Assembly (NCBI RefSeq): GCF_014845115.1
Contig: NZ_NKUI01000017.1
Location: 1-44,189 of the forward strand
Length of the DNA stretch: 44,189 nucleotides
Direction: 5' to 3'
Source: Methylorubrum zatmanii
GTDB lineage: Bacteria > Pseudomonadota > Alphaproteobacteria > Rhizobiales > Beijerinckiaceae
The position numbers and the translations under genes were made by a program. Of the stretch, positions 17,870 to 26,400 are shown piece by piece (within the stretch, counting starts at the first letter, position 1; every line of letters starts with the position of its first letter). The notes under the pieces are model-generated. The model searched no databases, was not told where the DNA came from, and saw nothing but the letters and a program-made list of their open reading frames with translations.

Positions 17870-18325
17870 ACGAGGATCCAGAGAATCCGACTGGCTCCAT
17901 AGTAAGTTATCGAGCGAACCGGTCGGTTTTTGCCGAGGAATGTGGTTGCAAGACTTCGCTCGTTTGGCGTTCTGGCCAAGCATCGAGGCGATGATATGGA
18001 TGAATGCCTCACGGCAGGAAAAGCCGTGTCGGCCGGTCAGCGGCTCGCCTTCGAGCCGGCCCTGGTCCCGATGTTCGCTCAGCATCTCCATCACGCGGCC
18101 ATCGGGCGCGCGGTGATCGTCCCACGGCAGAGTTTCGGCGACCCGGGCGCGGCTGGTGACGTCGAGAGCGTCCTGCCAGCGGTTGGAGGTGTCCTCGTCC
18201 GGACGGAACCGCCTGAAGTTCCGTGCCTCGGCGTTCGGTGCCAGGACATCCAGTGCCAGGACATCCAGTGCCAGGACATCCAGTGTCAGGACATCGCGCA
18301 AGAAACCGGCACCGATCCTCACAGG
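17870..18325 (-). pseudogene. Phosphoketolase gene remnant, fragment 2
   Basis: The minus-strand frame from about 18325 reads GFLRDVLTL, then an expanded LALDV repeat, then NAEARNFRRFRPDEDTSNRW, VAETLPWDDHRAPDGRVMEM and LTGRHGFSCREAFIHI. These are consecutive conserved blocks of phosphoketolase (around residues 415-560 of ~800). Substitutions in otherwise invariant places (PDED for PDET, GRLEGEPL for GWLEGYLL) and loss of both ends show decay. It begins exactly where fragment 1 (11801-11945) ends in the ancestral protein, although it lies 6 kb away on the wrong side. Confidence 0.82.
18240..18296. repeat. 15-bp tandem repeat inside the phosphoketolase remnant
   Basis: Three perfect copies of GCCAGGACATCCAGT (18240-18284) and a degraded fourth. 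Read on the minus strand in the remnant's frame they add LALDV units between FLRDV and NAEARNF. The length is a multiple of three, so the frame is kept. Confidence 0.9.
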
Positions 18326-18406
18326 ACCTCTCGCCGGTCACGCTTGGTTGAGGCAAAGACGTCGGCGCGGGCGGAGGGCATCGCCCGGCATCGGGTATGG
18401 ACGGCG

Positions 18407-19063
18407 ATGGGTGCGGACAAGCGGACGCTTGTGCTGATGCGGCACGGGCAGAGCGAGGACAACGAGCGCGACCTCTTTTCCGGCTGGCGGGATCCCGCCC
18501 TGACGGCCAGGGGCATCGCCGAGGCCCGGGCGGCCGGACGCGCCATGCAGGCTGCGGGCCTGCGCTTCGACTGTGCCTTCACCAGCGGATTGCGGCGGGC
18601 TCAGGCCACCCTCGCGCTCCTGCTGGAGGAACTCGGCCAGCCGGATCTGCCGGTCGAGGCGGACATCGCCCTCAACGAGCGGGATTACGGCGCGCTGGCC
18701 GGCCTGAACAAGACGGAGGCCCGCGCCCGGTTCGGGGTCGAGCAGGTCCGATCCTGGCGCAAATCCTACGAGGCCGTGCCGCCGGGCGGCGAGAGCTTGG
18801 CGATGACGGCGGCCCGGGTCTGGCCGTTCTTCGAGGGGACGATCGCGCCCCGGCTCCGGGACGGCGCCCGCGTGCTCGTCGTCGCCCACGGGAACGCCCT
18901 GCGTGCCCTGCTCGTGCGTCTCGACGGCATCGCGCCGGAGGCCATCGAGGAGGTGAATATCGGCACCGCCGAATTCCTCGTCTATGGCGGGCTCGATCCG
19001 GTCGCGCCCCTGGCGCTGCGGCGGCTTCCTGCATCGAGCCCGTCCGGCGACAGGCCGGGATGA
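18407..19063 (+). CDS. gpmA: 2,3-bisphosphoglycerate-dependent phosphoglycerate mutase
   Basis: A 218-residue histidine-phosphatase-superfamily enzyme converting 3- to 2-phosphoglycerate. The phosphohistidine motif is LMRHGQSEDN (His13). The dPGM signatures FSGWRDPALTARGIAEA, ERDYGALAGLNKTEA, PPGGESL and VVAHGNALRAL follow in order. The ATG at 18407 begins just before the first strand; no strong ribosome site is seen, and the frame is open far upstream through the phosphoketolase remnant, so the start is less certain. It is downstream of the xfp remnant and upstream of a convergent MFS gene. It may serve glycolysis or carbon assimilation, and another copy may exist elsewhere in the genome. 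Confidence 0.9.
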   Translation: MGADKRTLVLMRHGQSEDNERDLFSGWRDPALTARGIAEARAAGRAMQAAGLRFDCAFTSGLRRAQATLALLLEELGQPDLPVEADIALNERDYGALAGLNKTEARARFGVEQVRSWRKSYEAVPPGGESLAMTAARVWPFFEGTIAPRLRDGARVLVVAHGNALRALLVRLDGIAPEAIEEVNIGTAEFLVYGGLDPVAPLALRRLPASSPSGDRPG

Positions 19064-19116
19064 GTTTCTCCGTCTCTGGCGACAGCGATACCGGGTTTCT
19101 TCGGTAACCGCTTGGA

Positions 19117-20436
19117 TCAAGCGCTGAGAGTATGAGCGATGGGTTGGCCGGACAAGCCTCGCGGGCCGCCCAGGAGGAGCGCGCCGCTGGCCAGGAGGAC
19201 GGCCGTGAGCACGGTGAACATGCCGTGGGGACCGTAGGAGGCCAGGGCAGGCAGAAGAACGAAGGGGGCCAGCGCGGAGGCGACTCGACCGGCCGCCCAA
19301 GCCCAGGTCAGAACCGAGGCCCGCAGGCGTGTGGGCAGCACTTCCGTCGCATAGATCGACAAGATGGCGCCATAGCTCGCTGCGGCCGTGTTGAACGCGA
19401 TGCCGACCAGAACCAGGGTGAGAAACGCGTCGCTCGCGGCGAAGACCGTTCCGAGGATCGCCATGGTCCCCGCCAGAGCCGCCAAGCATGCGCGTCGTTC
19501 CAGCCGGTCGATCACCAGCGCCGCAAGCAGGGTCCCCAACGGCGGCCCCAACATCGACAGGGCGGCGAAGAGCAGGGATTGGTCGATCCTATAGCCCTTC
19601 TCCAACAGCACGACGGCGCTGAGCAGGGGGAAGCCCAGGGTCGCCCAGGGCGCGAGGGCGTACAGGGCGACGAACAGCGCGGTCCTGCGCGTCGCGGATC
19701 GCCGCGCGAGGGGCGGGCGGGCGTCGGCCTGTCCCGAATGCGGCGGTTCCGGAAACGGTCCGGCCGGTGCCGCGGCCGGCCGCATCCGCGCAGCCTGCTC
19801 GAACTCCCGACAGGCACGGTCGGCCTCGCGGGCGCGTCCGGTCGAAGCGAGCCAGCGCGGCGATTCCGATACGAACGCGAACAGCGCGGCTGCGAGGGCC
19901 GACAGCACGGCGCCGACGATCAGCGCCCAGCGCCACGGCTCGATCCCTAGCGGCGCGGCCGGTGAGAGCACCTGGATGAGTGAGATCACGGCCGAGCCGC
20001 CGAGGAAACCGATCCCGGCGCAGGTCATCAGCATGGCACCGCGGCGCCGGGGCGGCATCACTTCGGCGAGGTAGGTTGCGACCAGGGGTGGAAATCCGCC
20101 GATCGCGAAACCCGATACCGCGCGAGCGATCGTGAGGGATGTGAGGCCCGAACTCATGGCAGCGGCGATCGAGCCGATCGCCATCAGCCCGAGAGAGGCC
20201 TGGAGGGCGCGCCTGCGTCCGAAGCGGTCGCCCAGCAGGCCGAAGACCGGTGCTCCGACCGCCCCGCCGGCGAAGACGGAGGTCAGCAGCAGAGACAGGC
20301 TGCCGCGCGGCAAGCTGTGGGGCGGGGCCAGAAAGATGGCCGCCAGCGCGTTGCTCAGAGCGACTTCGGCGATATCCGTGAAAAGGCCGAGCGTACAGAG
20401 CGCGAGGATCGCCCAATGAAGCCGGGTGATCGGCAA
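19117..20436 (-). CDS. MFS transporter, probable 5' frameshift
   Basis: A 439-residue-plus major facilitator with two six-helix halves and the signature GDRFGRRRAL after helix 2 (about residue 68), of the sugar/aromatic-acid transporter branch. The first candidate codon in this frame is a TTG at 20436, but the frame stays open upstream to 20512 and encodes TVAQRLDLLPITRLHW, the usual N-terminus of this branch. The best start, ATG 20537 behind GGAAGGGG, is in another frame; one extra C in the C6 run (20507-20512) would join them. So this is either a start-disrupted gene, a phase-variable one, or a sequencing error. The substrate is unknown. It is convergent with gpmA. Confidence 0.75.
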   Translation of the reverse strand: MPITRLHWAILALCTLGLFTDIAEVALSNALAAIFLAPPHSLPRGSLSLLLTSVFAGGAVGAPVFGLLGDRFGRRRALQASLGLMAIGSIAAAMSSGLTSLTIARAVSGFAIGGFPPLVATYLAEVMPPRRRGAMLMTCAGIGFLGGSAVISLIQVLSPAAPLGIEPWRWALIVGAVLSALAAALFAFVSESPRWLASTGRAREADRACREFEQAARMRPAAAPAGPFPEPPHSGQADARPPLARRSATRRTALFVALYALAPWATLGFPLLSAVVLLEKGYRIDQSLLFAALSMLGPPLGTLLAALVIDRLERRACLAALAGTMAILGTVFAASDAFLTLVLVGIAFNTAAASYGAILSIYATEVLPTRLRASVLTWAWAAGRVASALAPFVLLPALASYGPHGMFTVLTAVLLASGALLLGGPRGLSGQPIAHTLSA

Positions 20437-20537
20437 AAGGTCCAGCCGCTGCGCAACCGTTGCGACGGAGCCGTTCCCGCCGGGATCCGCAGCGTCCCGG
20501 GCAATCGGGGGGCCTCACGTAGCTTGATCAAACTCAT

Positions 20538-20815
20538 GCCCCTTCCGAGCCGGATGAGCCCGCGTTCAGCGATGTCTCGAAACGGCCGCGCGCCGTTCCC
20601 GTCCTCACCGGCCGAAGTCTTCGGCGGCATAACGATCCCAGCGGCTCCCGTCCCTACCCGCTTCCGCCCCATGGATTCGAGCAGGGGGCCGACGGCATCG
20701 CCCCCCCTCTCGGCTTCGCTGGCTCAAATGGCGGAAGCGGCTCGGCCGCCTTGCAGAAATCGCCGGGAATGAGAGCGTCTACGCCCTGCCGAGCCGCCCG
20801 CGCCGGCGTCCCCAC
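20538..20815. other. Intergenic stretch between two leftward transcripts
   Basis: 278 bases with no gene recognised. It carries the ribosome site for the presumed original MFS start (just right of 20537) and must hold the end of the molybdenum-hydroxylase operon transcript. No strong terminator hairpin with a T-tract was seen. Confidence 0.4.
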
Positions 20816-21925
20816 TCAAGGCAGATCCGCGAGCGAGGCCGGACCGGGACCGGTCGTGACCAGGGTCGGCCATTGGTGGGAGCCGAACGGCACCTTGGGC
20901 GGCAGGTGGGGGACCATGCCGCGGGCCTCGGTCTCGGCGACGATGGAGTCGCGCGCATCGCCCCCCATGAGTTCGTAATCCATCAGGTAGCGGCTGCCGA
21001 AGAAGGTCTCGCCCACGGTACGGTCGGCGATGATGCGGGTGAGAGAGTCCAGCATGTCCTGCGGCGTGGTGGTGAAGGATACGGTCTCGATGAGCATCAG
21101 GCGCGCGTTGATGTCTTCCGGAGTGAAGAACTGGGCCAGGACGCTGTAGAGCACGTTGTTCTGCCGCGCGACGTAGATGGTGTTGCTCGCCGCATAGACC
21201 TTGGGCCAGTCCGGTCCGAGCTGCTGCTTCCACTCGGCGAGCACGCCCATCCAGTGCTTCACCTGCGTATCCGCCGCCCAGCGGATGTTGAGCTTCAGCC
21301 GATCTTTCTGCGCCGCGGCGAAGGTCTGCATGTCGGCAAAGCGCACGACCTTCGCGGCGGCGACCCGGTCGATGAAGGCGATGTTCTCGGCGATCAGCGC
21401 ACGGTTGTTGGCGCGCCATTCCTCCGGCATGCTGGTCTTGTCGAGGCTGTCGAGCGCCGCTTGCAGGCGCACCCGGTAGGCGCGCACCTGCGGCTGCCAG
21501 GAGGCGTCGTCGGTCTTGCCGATATGCGGGCCGACCACGACGCCGAGGGCCATCACGCTGTGCCCGACCGATTTGAGCAGCTGGTAGACCTCGGGCACCG
21601 CCGGGGCCTCCAGGGGGGCTTGGCCCGGCCGGTACAGGAGGAAGCGGCCGCCCGCGCCGGAGAACAGGCCGAGGATCACCGGGTGCTGCGCCAGGATGCT
21701 CGCCTGCACCAGCCGGCCGGCATCGGCGTAGAGATCGAACATGCCGGTGTTGAGGGCCAGCACGTCCTGCCGCGCGGCCTGGGCCGGCGTCGGCACCTTG
21801 GCGCCGACGATGACGTCCATATAGGCCGGAATCTCGGGTTGCGCCTGGGCCGTGCCAGCGGCGAGCGCGAGGACGGCGGACAGCGCGGCGGCGGACCAGC
21901 GGCGCGGTGCGGCGAGGCGGCTCAT
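20816..21925 (-). CDS. Secreted protein of unknown function in the molybdenum hydroxylase operon
   Basis: A 369-residue protein starting with a Sec signal peptide (RRWSAAALSAVLALAAGTAQAQ) and a mature part of ~340 mostly alpha-helical-looking residues. It has no cysteine pairs, haem motif or recognised domain. ATG 21925 follows GAGGAAAG; ATG 21940, five codons longer, is also possible. It is the last gene of the leftward operon with the molybdenum hydroxylase subunits and a di-haem cytochrome, 101 bp after the cytochrome gene. It may be a periplasmic accessory or substrate-handling protein. I do not recognise it. Confidence 0.7.
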   Translation of the reverse strand: MSRLAAPRRWSAAALSAVLALAAGTAQAQPEIPAYMDVIVGAKVPTPAQAARQDVLALNTGMFDLYADAGRLVQASILAQHPVILGLFSGAGGRFLLYRPGQAPLEAPAVPEVYQLLKSVGHSVMALGVVVGPHIGKTDDASWQPQVRAYRVRLQAALDSLDKTSMPEEWRANNRALIAENIAFIDRVAAAKVVRFADMQTFAAAQKDRLKLNIRWAADTQVKHWMGVLAEWKQQLGPDWPKVYAASNTIYVARQNNVLYSVLAQFFTPEDINARLMLIETVSFTTTPQDMLDSLTRIIADRTVGETFFGSRYLMDYELMGGDARDSIVAETEARGMVPHLPPKVPFGSHQWPTLVTTGPGPASLADLP

Positions 21926-22026
21926 GTCTTTCCTCTTCATCGATGGCTCCAAGTCGCGACGGACAGGTCTCATCCCCGGGCCGGGCGACAGGGCCGCGCC
22001 CGCTCTCACCGTTCGCGGACGGCGTG

Positions 22027-22647
22027 TCAGGGGCAGGCGGCGCCGCTGACGATCCAGGCCTCGACGAGCGCCTTGGCTCGCTTCTGGGTGCCGGGCGCCG
22101 GGCTGCGCCCACGGCCCGGCGCCCAGGCCCAGCCGACGAGGCTGTCGTTGCCGATATGCGCGACGAGATCCTGCAGGGAGCGGCCGCCGTTGCGGGCCGG
22201 ATCCTTGATCTGCGCGCAGATCGCCGCGACGCTCCGGCCCTCCCAGGCCATCTCCGCCGGGGCGAGGTGCCAGACCGGATGGCCGGGCATGCCGGCCGGG
22301 TCGAAATTCGCGGGCCCGTGGCAACTGGCGCAGCGCAGGGCCGGGAGGCCATGGCCGTCCACACCGCGGAAGACCGGCGGCTGATGCGGCCGGGCCCCGT
22401 CGCCCTGCCGCGGCCGATCCCCGGCCGGGTGGCAGTTGGTGCAGCGCGGGTGGGTCAGCACCCGGCCGAGCTCGGTGAAGATGGCCGCCGAGCGCGCCGC
22501 GGGATCGGCGATCCCGGCGAAGCGTTCGGGGCTCGCCAGGGCGGTGGCGGGCCCGTCGCCGGGCTCGGCGGGAGCGCCCCGGCTCGCCATCGTGCCGGCG
22601 AGGAGGCCGGCGAGGCCGATCACGGCGGCGCGGAGAGCGATGCGCAT
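22027..22647 (-). CDS. Di-haem c-type cytochrome of the molybdenum hydroxylase
   Basis: A 206-residue exported cytochrome c with an N-terminal hydrophobic signal segment ([18 protein letters not shown]). Two haem-attachment motifs are visible, CTNCH at 69-73 and CASCH at 106-110, with methionines downstream (PAGMPG, PAEMAW) that could be axial ligands. ATG 22647 follows GAGGGACG. The gene starts 11 bp after the 2Fe-2S subunit gene, so it very likely takes electrons from the periplasmic hydroxylase to the respiratory chain. Isoquinoline 1-oxidoreductase-type operons commonly carry such a cytochrome. Confidence 0.87.
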   Translation of the reverse strand: MRIALRAAVIGLAGLLAGTMASRGAPAEPGDGPATALASPERFAGIADPAARSAAIFTELGRVLTHPRCTNCHPAGDRPRQGDGARPHQPPVFRGVDGHGLPALRCASCHGPANFDPAGMPGHPVWHLAPAEMAWEGRSVAAICAQIKDPARNGGRSLQDLVAHIGNDSLVGWAWAPGRGRSPAPGTQKRAKALVEAWIVSGAACP

Positions 22648-22658
22648 CGCCACGTCCC

Positions 22659-23174
22659 TCAGGCGAGGAAGCGAGCGGGGTCGGCGAGGATGACCGTGCG
22701 CACCGCCTCGTGATACTTCACGTAGCCCGAGCAGCGGCAGAGATGGCCGTCGAGCGCCTCGGCCACCACCCGCTCCACGTCGGCGCGGGCGATCGGGGCC
22801 TTCTCCAGGCGCTCCAGCAGCACCTGGCCCTCGTTCAGGAAGCCCGGCGTGCAGTAGCCGCACTGAAAGGCGAAATGCTCGACGAAGCTCGCCTGCAGGG
22901 CCGTCAGCCGGCCGTCCCGGGCATGGCCCTCGACGGTGCGGATCGCCTTCCCGTCGAAGGACACGGCCGGCACGATGCAGGTCGGCGTCGTCGCGCTGGT
23001 GCCGTCGGGCTCGTCGACGATGATCGCGCAGCTCAGGCACTGCGCCGCCCCGCAGCCGAATTTGGTGCCGGTCAGGCCCAGCACCTCGCGCAGGAAGTCG
23101 TTCATGGTCAGGTCGTCGCGGACCGTGACCGGACCGTGCGGGCGCCCGTTGATCGTGAGCGAGATCGTCGTCAC
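22659..23174 (-). CDS. 2Fe-2S subunit of a molybdenum hydroxylase
   Basis: A 171-residue small subunit of the xanthine oxidase family. A plant-type 2Fe-2S domain (Cys41, Cys46, Cys49, Cys66) is followed by the second cluster domain (CGYC at 105-108 and CRC at 146-148). The GTG start at 23174 overlaps the large-subunit stop by four bases (GTGA), fixing the start and indicating coupled translation. It lacks a signal peptide and is expected to be carried through the Tat system together with the large subunit. It passes electrons from the molybdenum centre to the cytochrome encoded next. Confidence 0.93.
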   Translation of the reverse strand: MTTISLTINGRPHGPVTVRDDLTMNDFLREVLGLTGTKFGCGAAQCLSCAIIVDEPDGTSATTPTCIVPAVSFDGKAIRTVEGHARDGRLTALQASFVEHFAFQCGYCTPGFLNEGQVLLERLEKAPIARADVERVVAEALDGHLCRCSGYVKYHEAVRTVILADPARFLA

Positions 23175-25948
23175 CCCAGAACTCCCTTGATCATCGCCTG
23201 GGTCACCGGCAGCGACTGGAAGCGGTGGCCCGTCGCCGCGTGGATCGCGTTGAGCAGCGCCGGCACCACCGGGATCATCACCACCTCCGCCATGCCCTTG
23301 GGCGGCTCGCGCGGCGAGAGCGGCGGCAGCACCTCGATCTCGAGGTCGTGCAGCGGGAGGTCGGAGCCGCGCGCCACCACGTAGCGTCCGAGATTCCACT
23401 GGCCGTTGCCGGGCCCGTCCTCGAACGGAGGCAGGGTCTCCAGCAGGGCGTAGCCGACTCCCATGGCGAAGCCCCCCTGCGCCTGGCCGAGCACGACCTG
23501 GGGCACCAGCACCGCGCCGCATTCGAGCACGCTGTAGGCCTTGGCGATGGTGAGCGCGCCGCTGGCGCGGTCGATTTCCACCCGCACCACCGTGCCGCAC
23601 AGGGAGGTGAAGGCGGTGCCGATGCGGTTGTACTCCGTCGGCGGGAAGGCGACCGCCTGGCGGTCGATCCGCTCGAAGCCGCCCGCGCCCCGCCGGACCG
23701 CGAGGGCGTCGATGTCGGCGGTCCAGTCCTCGCCGGGAAGCCCGAAGGTCGCCTCCGCCCAGGCCCAGCGGGAGAAGGCGTGCGTCATCGCGCCGGTCAC
23801 GCCCCCCTGTTGATGGGCCTTGGCGGCGATGGTCCCGAGCGCCAGGGGCGGGAGGCCGGAGAGGATCAGCCGGTCGCCCTGCCAGTAGGCGTCCCGCCAC
23901 TGGCGCGCGCGCGGATCGCCGGGACCGATGTCCCAGAGCGCCAGCGCCGCCGGCCACAGGCCGAACCGGAAGACGACGCGGGCAGCCTCGGCGGCCGCGT
24001 GCGTGCCCACATGCGCGCCGATGGAGGCGCTGGTCGGCGAGGAGATCGCCGGCACCCAGCGCGGGTCGCGCGCCGCCGCGTCCTGCTCGGCCTGACTGAT
24101 CGCGTAGGGATCGCCGGAGGTGCGCAGGCTCAGCGCATCGAAGGCGTCGATCTGCGCGACGGTCACCGCGTCGGCGCGGCGGCCGATCTGAGCGGCGACG
24201 CGGTTGGCGAGCGCCGTGCCGATCCCGTTGCCCATCTCCACGGCGTCGCTGTGGATCGCGACGCGGCCCTCGGGGTCGATGCTGACCGCGCCGAGGGAGC
24301 AATCCGCCCCGGTCCCGTAATCCTTGGCCGCGCAGGCGACGCCCGTGCCGACGAGCCGGCCGGGCCGCGCCTGCCGCTGATGGAGCGCGCGGTCCCGCCA
24401 GATCGGATGGGCCTCGAGCTTGTCGAGGATCTCGAGGGCGCGGACCGAGACCGAGAAGGGGTTGCCCGTCATGGTGCGGCCGCCGGGCGGCAGGGCGTTG
24501 CGCCGGCGCAGCTCGATCGGGTCGAGGGGCAGGGTGGTCGCCACCTCGTCGATCAGCGTCTCCAGCGCCGTCATGGTCTGCAGCGTGCCGTAGCCGCGCA
24601 TGGACCCGGCGGTGACGCCGCGCGTGTGCTCGGCCACCGTGGTCACGTCGACCTTCGGCACGCTGTACAGGCTGATTGCCCCGGTGGCTCCGACCGCCGC
24701 GACGCTGGCCGAGTAGTTGGCGAGGCCGCCGCCGTCGAGAACGTGGTCGGCGGCGAAGGCGCGGATCAAACCGCTCGCCCGGTCGACCCCGATCTGTGAG
24801 CGCATGGCGAAGGCGTGGCGCTTCACGCCGCCCTGGAATTGCTGGAACCGGTCGTGGGCGAGGCGCACCGGCCGGCCGGGCAGGAAGAGCGCCGCCAGCG
24901 CCACGTAGAGGGGGAAGGGCGTGTGGTCGCGCCCGCCGAAGCCGCCGCCCACATGGGCGAACTTGGCGTCGATCCGCGTGGGACGGCGATCCGCCTGCGC
25001 GCTGCCGAGCAGCGTCGCCACCGATTCCGCCGCCTCGAAGGGCGATTGCACGCCGAGCACGATGTCGAGCACCTTGGCCGACGGCTCGTACCAAGCGAGC
25101 CCGGCCTCCGGCTCCAGGAACATCGGGTCGACCGACTGGGTGGTGAAATCCCGCTCCAGGGTCAGCACGCCCGGACCGGCCGCCTTCAGCTCCGCGCGGA
25201 TCGCCTCGCCGTGCCGGGCACCCTGGGCGTAGGCTCCGCCCTCGGCCACCGGCAGCGGCGCCCAGATCGGCCGGCCGGAACTCTCGGTGAAGCCCGGGCT
25301 GATCCAGCCTTCCCGGATCGGCGCGTAGAGGTCGGGCGCCTCGGGCGTCGCCCCGGCGACGCGGGTGAAGCGATAGGCGGCATAGTTCGGCCGCTTCAGC
25401 GGGCCGGTTTCGCGGCCGAACGTGAGCGGCCCGCCGTCGCGGAAGGCGAGCCGCGCCCGGTCGTAGGCGTCGAACTGCGCGAACAGGAGGAGCGCGACCG
25501 GCTGGCCGAGATAGAGCGGCGTCTCGCCGACCGGGCAGAGGAGGTCGCCCGCGTAGAAGGCCGGCACCGTCACGCCGAGGCGTGCGAGGTCAGCGGCCGT
25601 CACCACCACGTCCGGGGCGGCGGCCGGGTCGAGGCGGGACAGGTCGAGTCCCTCGTAGATATGCGTCGCGTCGTGGGCGCGCACGAGCAGGGCGTGGCTC
25701 GTCAGGGCCGGCCAGCCCGGCATGTCCGAGGCGCGGAAATCCGAGGCATAGAGCTTCTCGCCCGTCACCTTCGCGACGCCGTCGATCCGTCCGGTGGCCG
25801 GGCTGCTGGAGCTCGCCTGAGGCAGCGTCTCATGGACGAGGAAGGGCTGCGGCCCGGAGGCCGCCTGGGCCGGGCCGAGACGGGACAGCGTGACCGCGAT
25901 GCCGCCGGCCATGCCGAACTTGACGAAATCGCGCCGCGACGCTCGCAT
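23171..25948 (-). CDS. Molybdenum hydroxylase large subunit (isoquinoline 1-oxidoreductase/aldehyde oxidase type)
   Basis: A 925-residue molybdopterin-binding subunit, longer than cytoplasmic aldehyde oxidases, as in the IorB group. The N-terminus is a Tat signal (SRRDFVKFGMAGG, cut near AQA), so the enzyme is periplasmic. Conserved cofactor regions include VGGGFGGRDH (about 330), GSMRGYGTLQTMTALE (about 445), VEMGNGIGTALANRVA (about 570) and the C-terminal REPPKGMAE, whose Glu is in the position of the catalytic glutamate. Substrates would be N-heterocycles or aldehydes; the exact one cannot be read. It is the first gene of the operon, with an AT-rich upstream region carrying a TATAAT hexamer. 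No chaperone or cofactor-insertion gene is visible. Confidence 0.9.
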   Translation of the reverse strand: MRASRRDFVKFGMAGGIAVTLSRLGPAQAASGPQPFLVHETLPQASSSSPATGRIDGVAKVTGEKLYASDFRASDMPGWPALTSHALLVRAHDATHIYEGLDLSRLDPAAAPDVVVTAADLARLGVTVPAFYAGDLLCPVGETPLYLGQPVALLLFAQFDAYDRARLAFRDGGPLTFGRETGPLKRPNYAAYRFTRVAGATPEAPDLYAPIREGWISPGFTESSGRPIWAPLPVAEGGAYAQGARHGEAIRAELKAAGPGVLTLERDFTTQSVDPMFLEPEAGLAWYEPSAKVLDIVLGVQSPFEAAESVATLLGSAQADRRPTRIDAKFAHVGGGFGGRDHTPFPLYVALAALFLPGRPVRLAHDRFQQFQGGVKRHAFAMRSQIGVDRASGLIRAFAADHVLDGGGLANYSASVAAVGATGAISLYSVPKVDVTTVAEHTRGVTAGSMRGYGTLQTMTALETLIDEVATTLPLDPIELRRRNALPPGGRTMTGNPFSVSVRALEILDKLEAHPIWRDRALHQRQARPGRLVGTGVACAAKDYGTGADCSLGAVSIDPEGRVAIHSDAVEMGNGIGTALANRVAAQIGRRADAVTVAQIDAFDALSLRTSGDPYAISQAEQDAAARDPRWVPAISSPTSASIGAHVGTHAAAEAARVVFRFGLWPAALALWDIGPGDPRARQWRDAYWQGDRLILSGLPPLALGTIAAKAHQQGGVTGAMTHAFSRWAWAEATFGLPGEDWTADIDALAVRRGAGGFERIDRQAVAFPPTEYNRIGTAFTSLCGTVVRVEIDRASGALTIAKAYSVLECGAVLVPQVVLGQAQGGFAMGVGYALLETLPPFEDGPGNGQWNLGRYVVARGSDLPLHDLEIEVLPPLSPREPPKGMAEVVMIPVVPALLNAIHAATGHRFQSLPVTQAMIKGVLG

Positions 25949-26400
25949 CCTGCAGACTCCCCAACAACATGCGCCAGACGTGCGGCTGCGACCTCACCCA
26001 AATTGAGCGCGGATTTCGAAAATTTTGAAATCCTGTTCCCGCTTGTTTGGTTATATCGATATTATAAAATATGATGCCAATTGTTCGATTGGGGATTTGT
26101 ATCCGCCGGCAGAATGATGCCCCGCGCTTTCTCTTGAAGGATTTAAAACCACGTCTTGCCTGCGCAAATCAACGGGTTATTGCGCTGTAAAACAGACATA
26201 TTTGTAAATTTCAGATTACTGAAATTGGCAAAAACTATATTGGCAGCCGCTGCGCATCTCGGCGCGTCACACAGCGCCTTGGAAGGACTCCATTGTCTCA
26301 CACAGTATCCAATCCGCCGACTTCACACGCCCCCGAGACGGATCGACAAGGAATATGTCCGCGGGCCGCGGCGGCGACGGCCCGATCCACGGGCGGTCGA
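25949..26400. promoter_or_regulatory. AT-rich control region of the molybdenum hydroxylase operon
   Basis: 452 bases without a gene and, from 26010 to 26240, unusually AT-rich for this genome. On the minus strand a TATAAT hexamer lies at 26061-26066, about 110 bp upstream of the operon start. A perfect dyad AATTTCAG-ATTA-CTGAAATT occupies 26207-26226 and is an operator candidate. The neighbouring AraC regulator is the obvious candidate controller. The right part (26290-26400) is high-GC and shows nothing specific. Confidence 0.5.
26207..26226. promoter_or_regulatory. 20-bp operator-like dyad
   Basis: AATTTCAG at 26207-26214 and CTGAAATT at 26219-26226 are exact reverse complements with a 4-base spacer. 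The dyad lies in the AT-rich intergenic region, about 140 bp upstream of the TATAAT hexamer relative to leftward transcription. Confidence 0.5.

Noticed and set aside
18240..18296. Possible CRISPR-like array
   Set aside because: The repeats are contiguous 15-bp units with no spacers and no cas genes; it is a simple tandem repeat in a pseudogene.
17744..18322. A functional 192-residue protein
   Set aside because: Although open, it is an internal fragment of phosphoketolase with altered invariant residues and an expanded repeat, and lacks both ends.
26281..26310. A third copy of the MITE-like element (CTCACACA near 26295)
   Set aside because: Only about 9 bases match and the CTCCCG part and second arm are absent.
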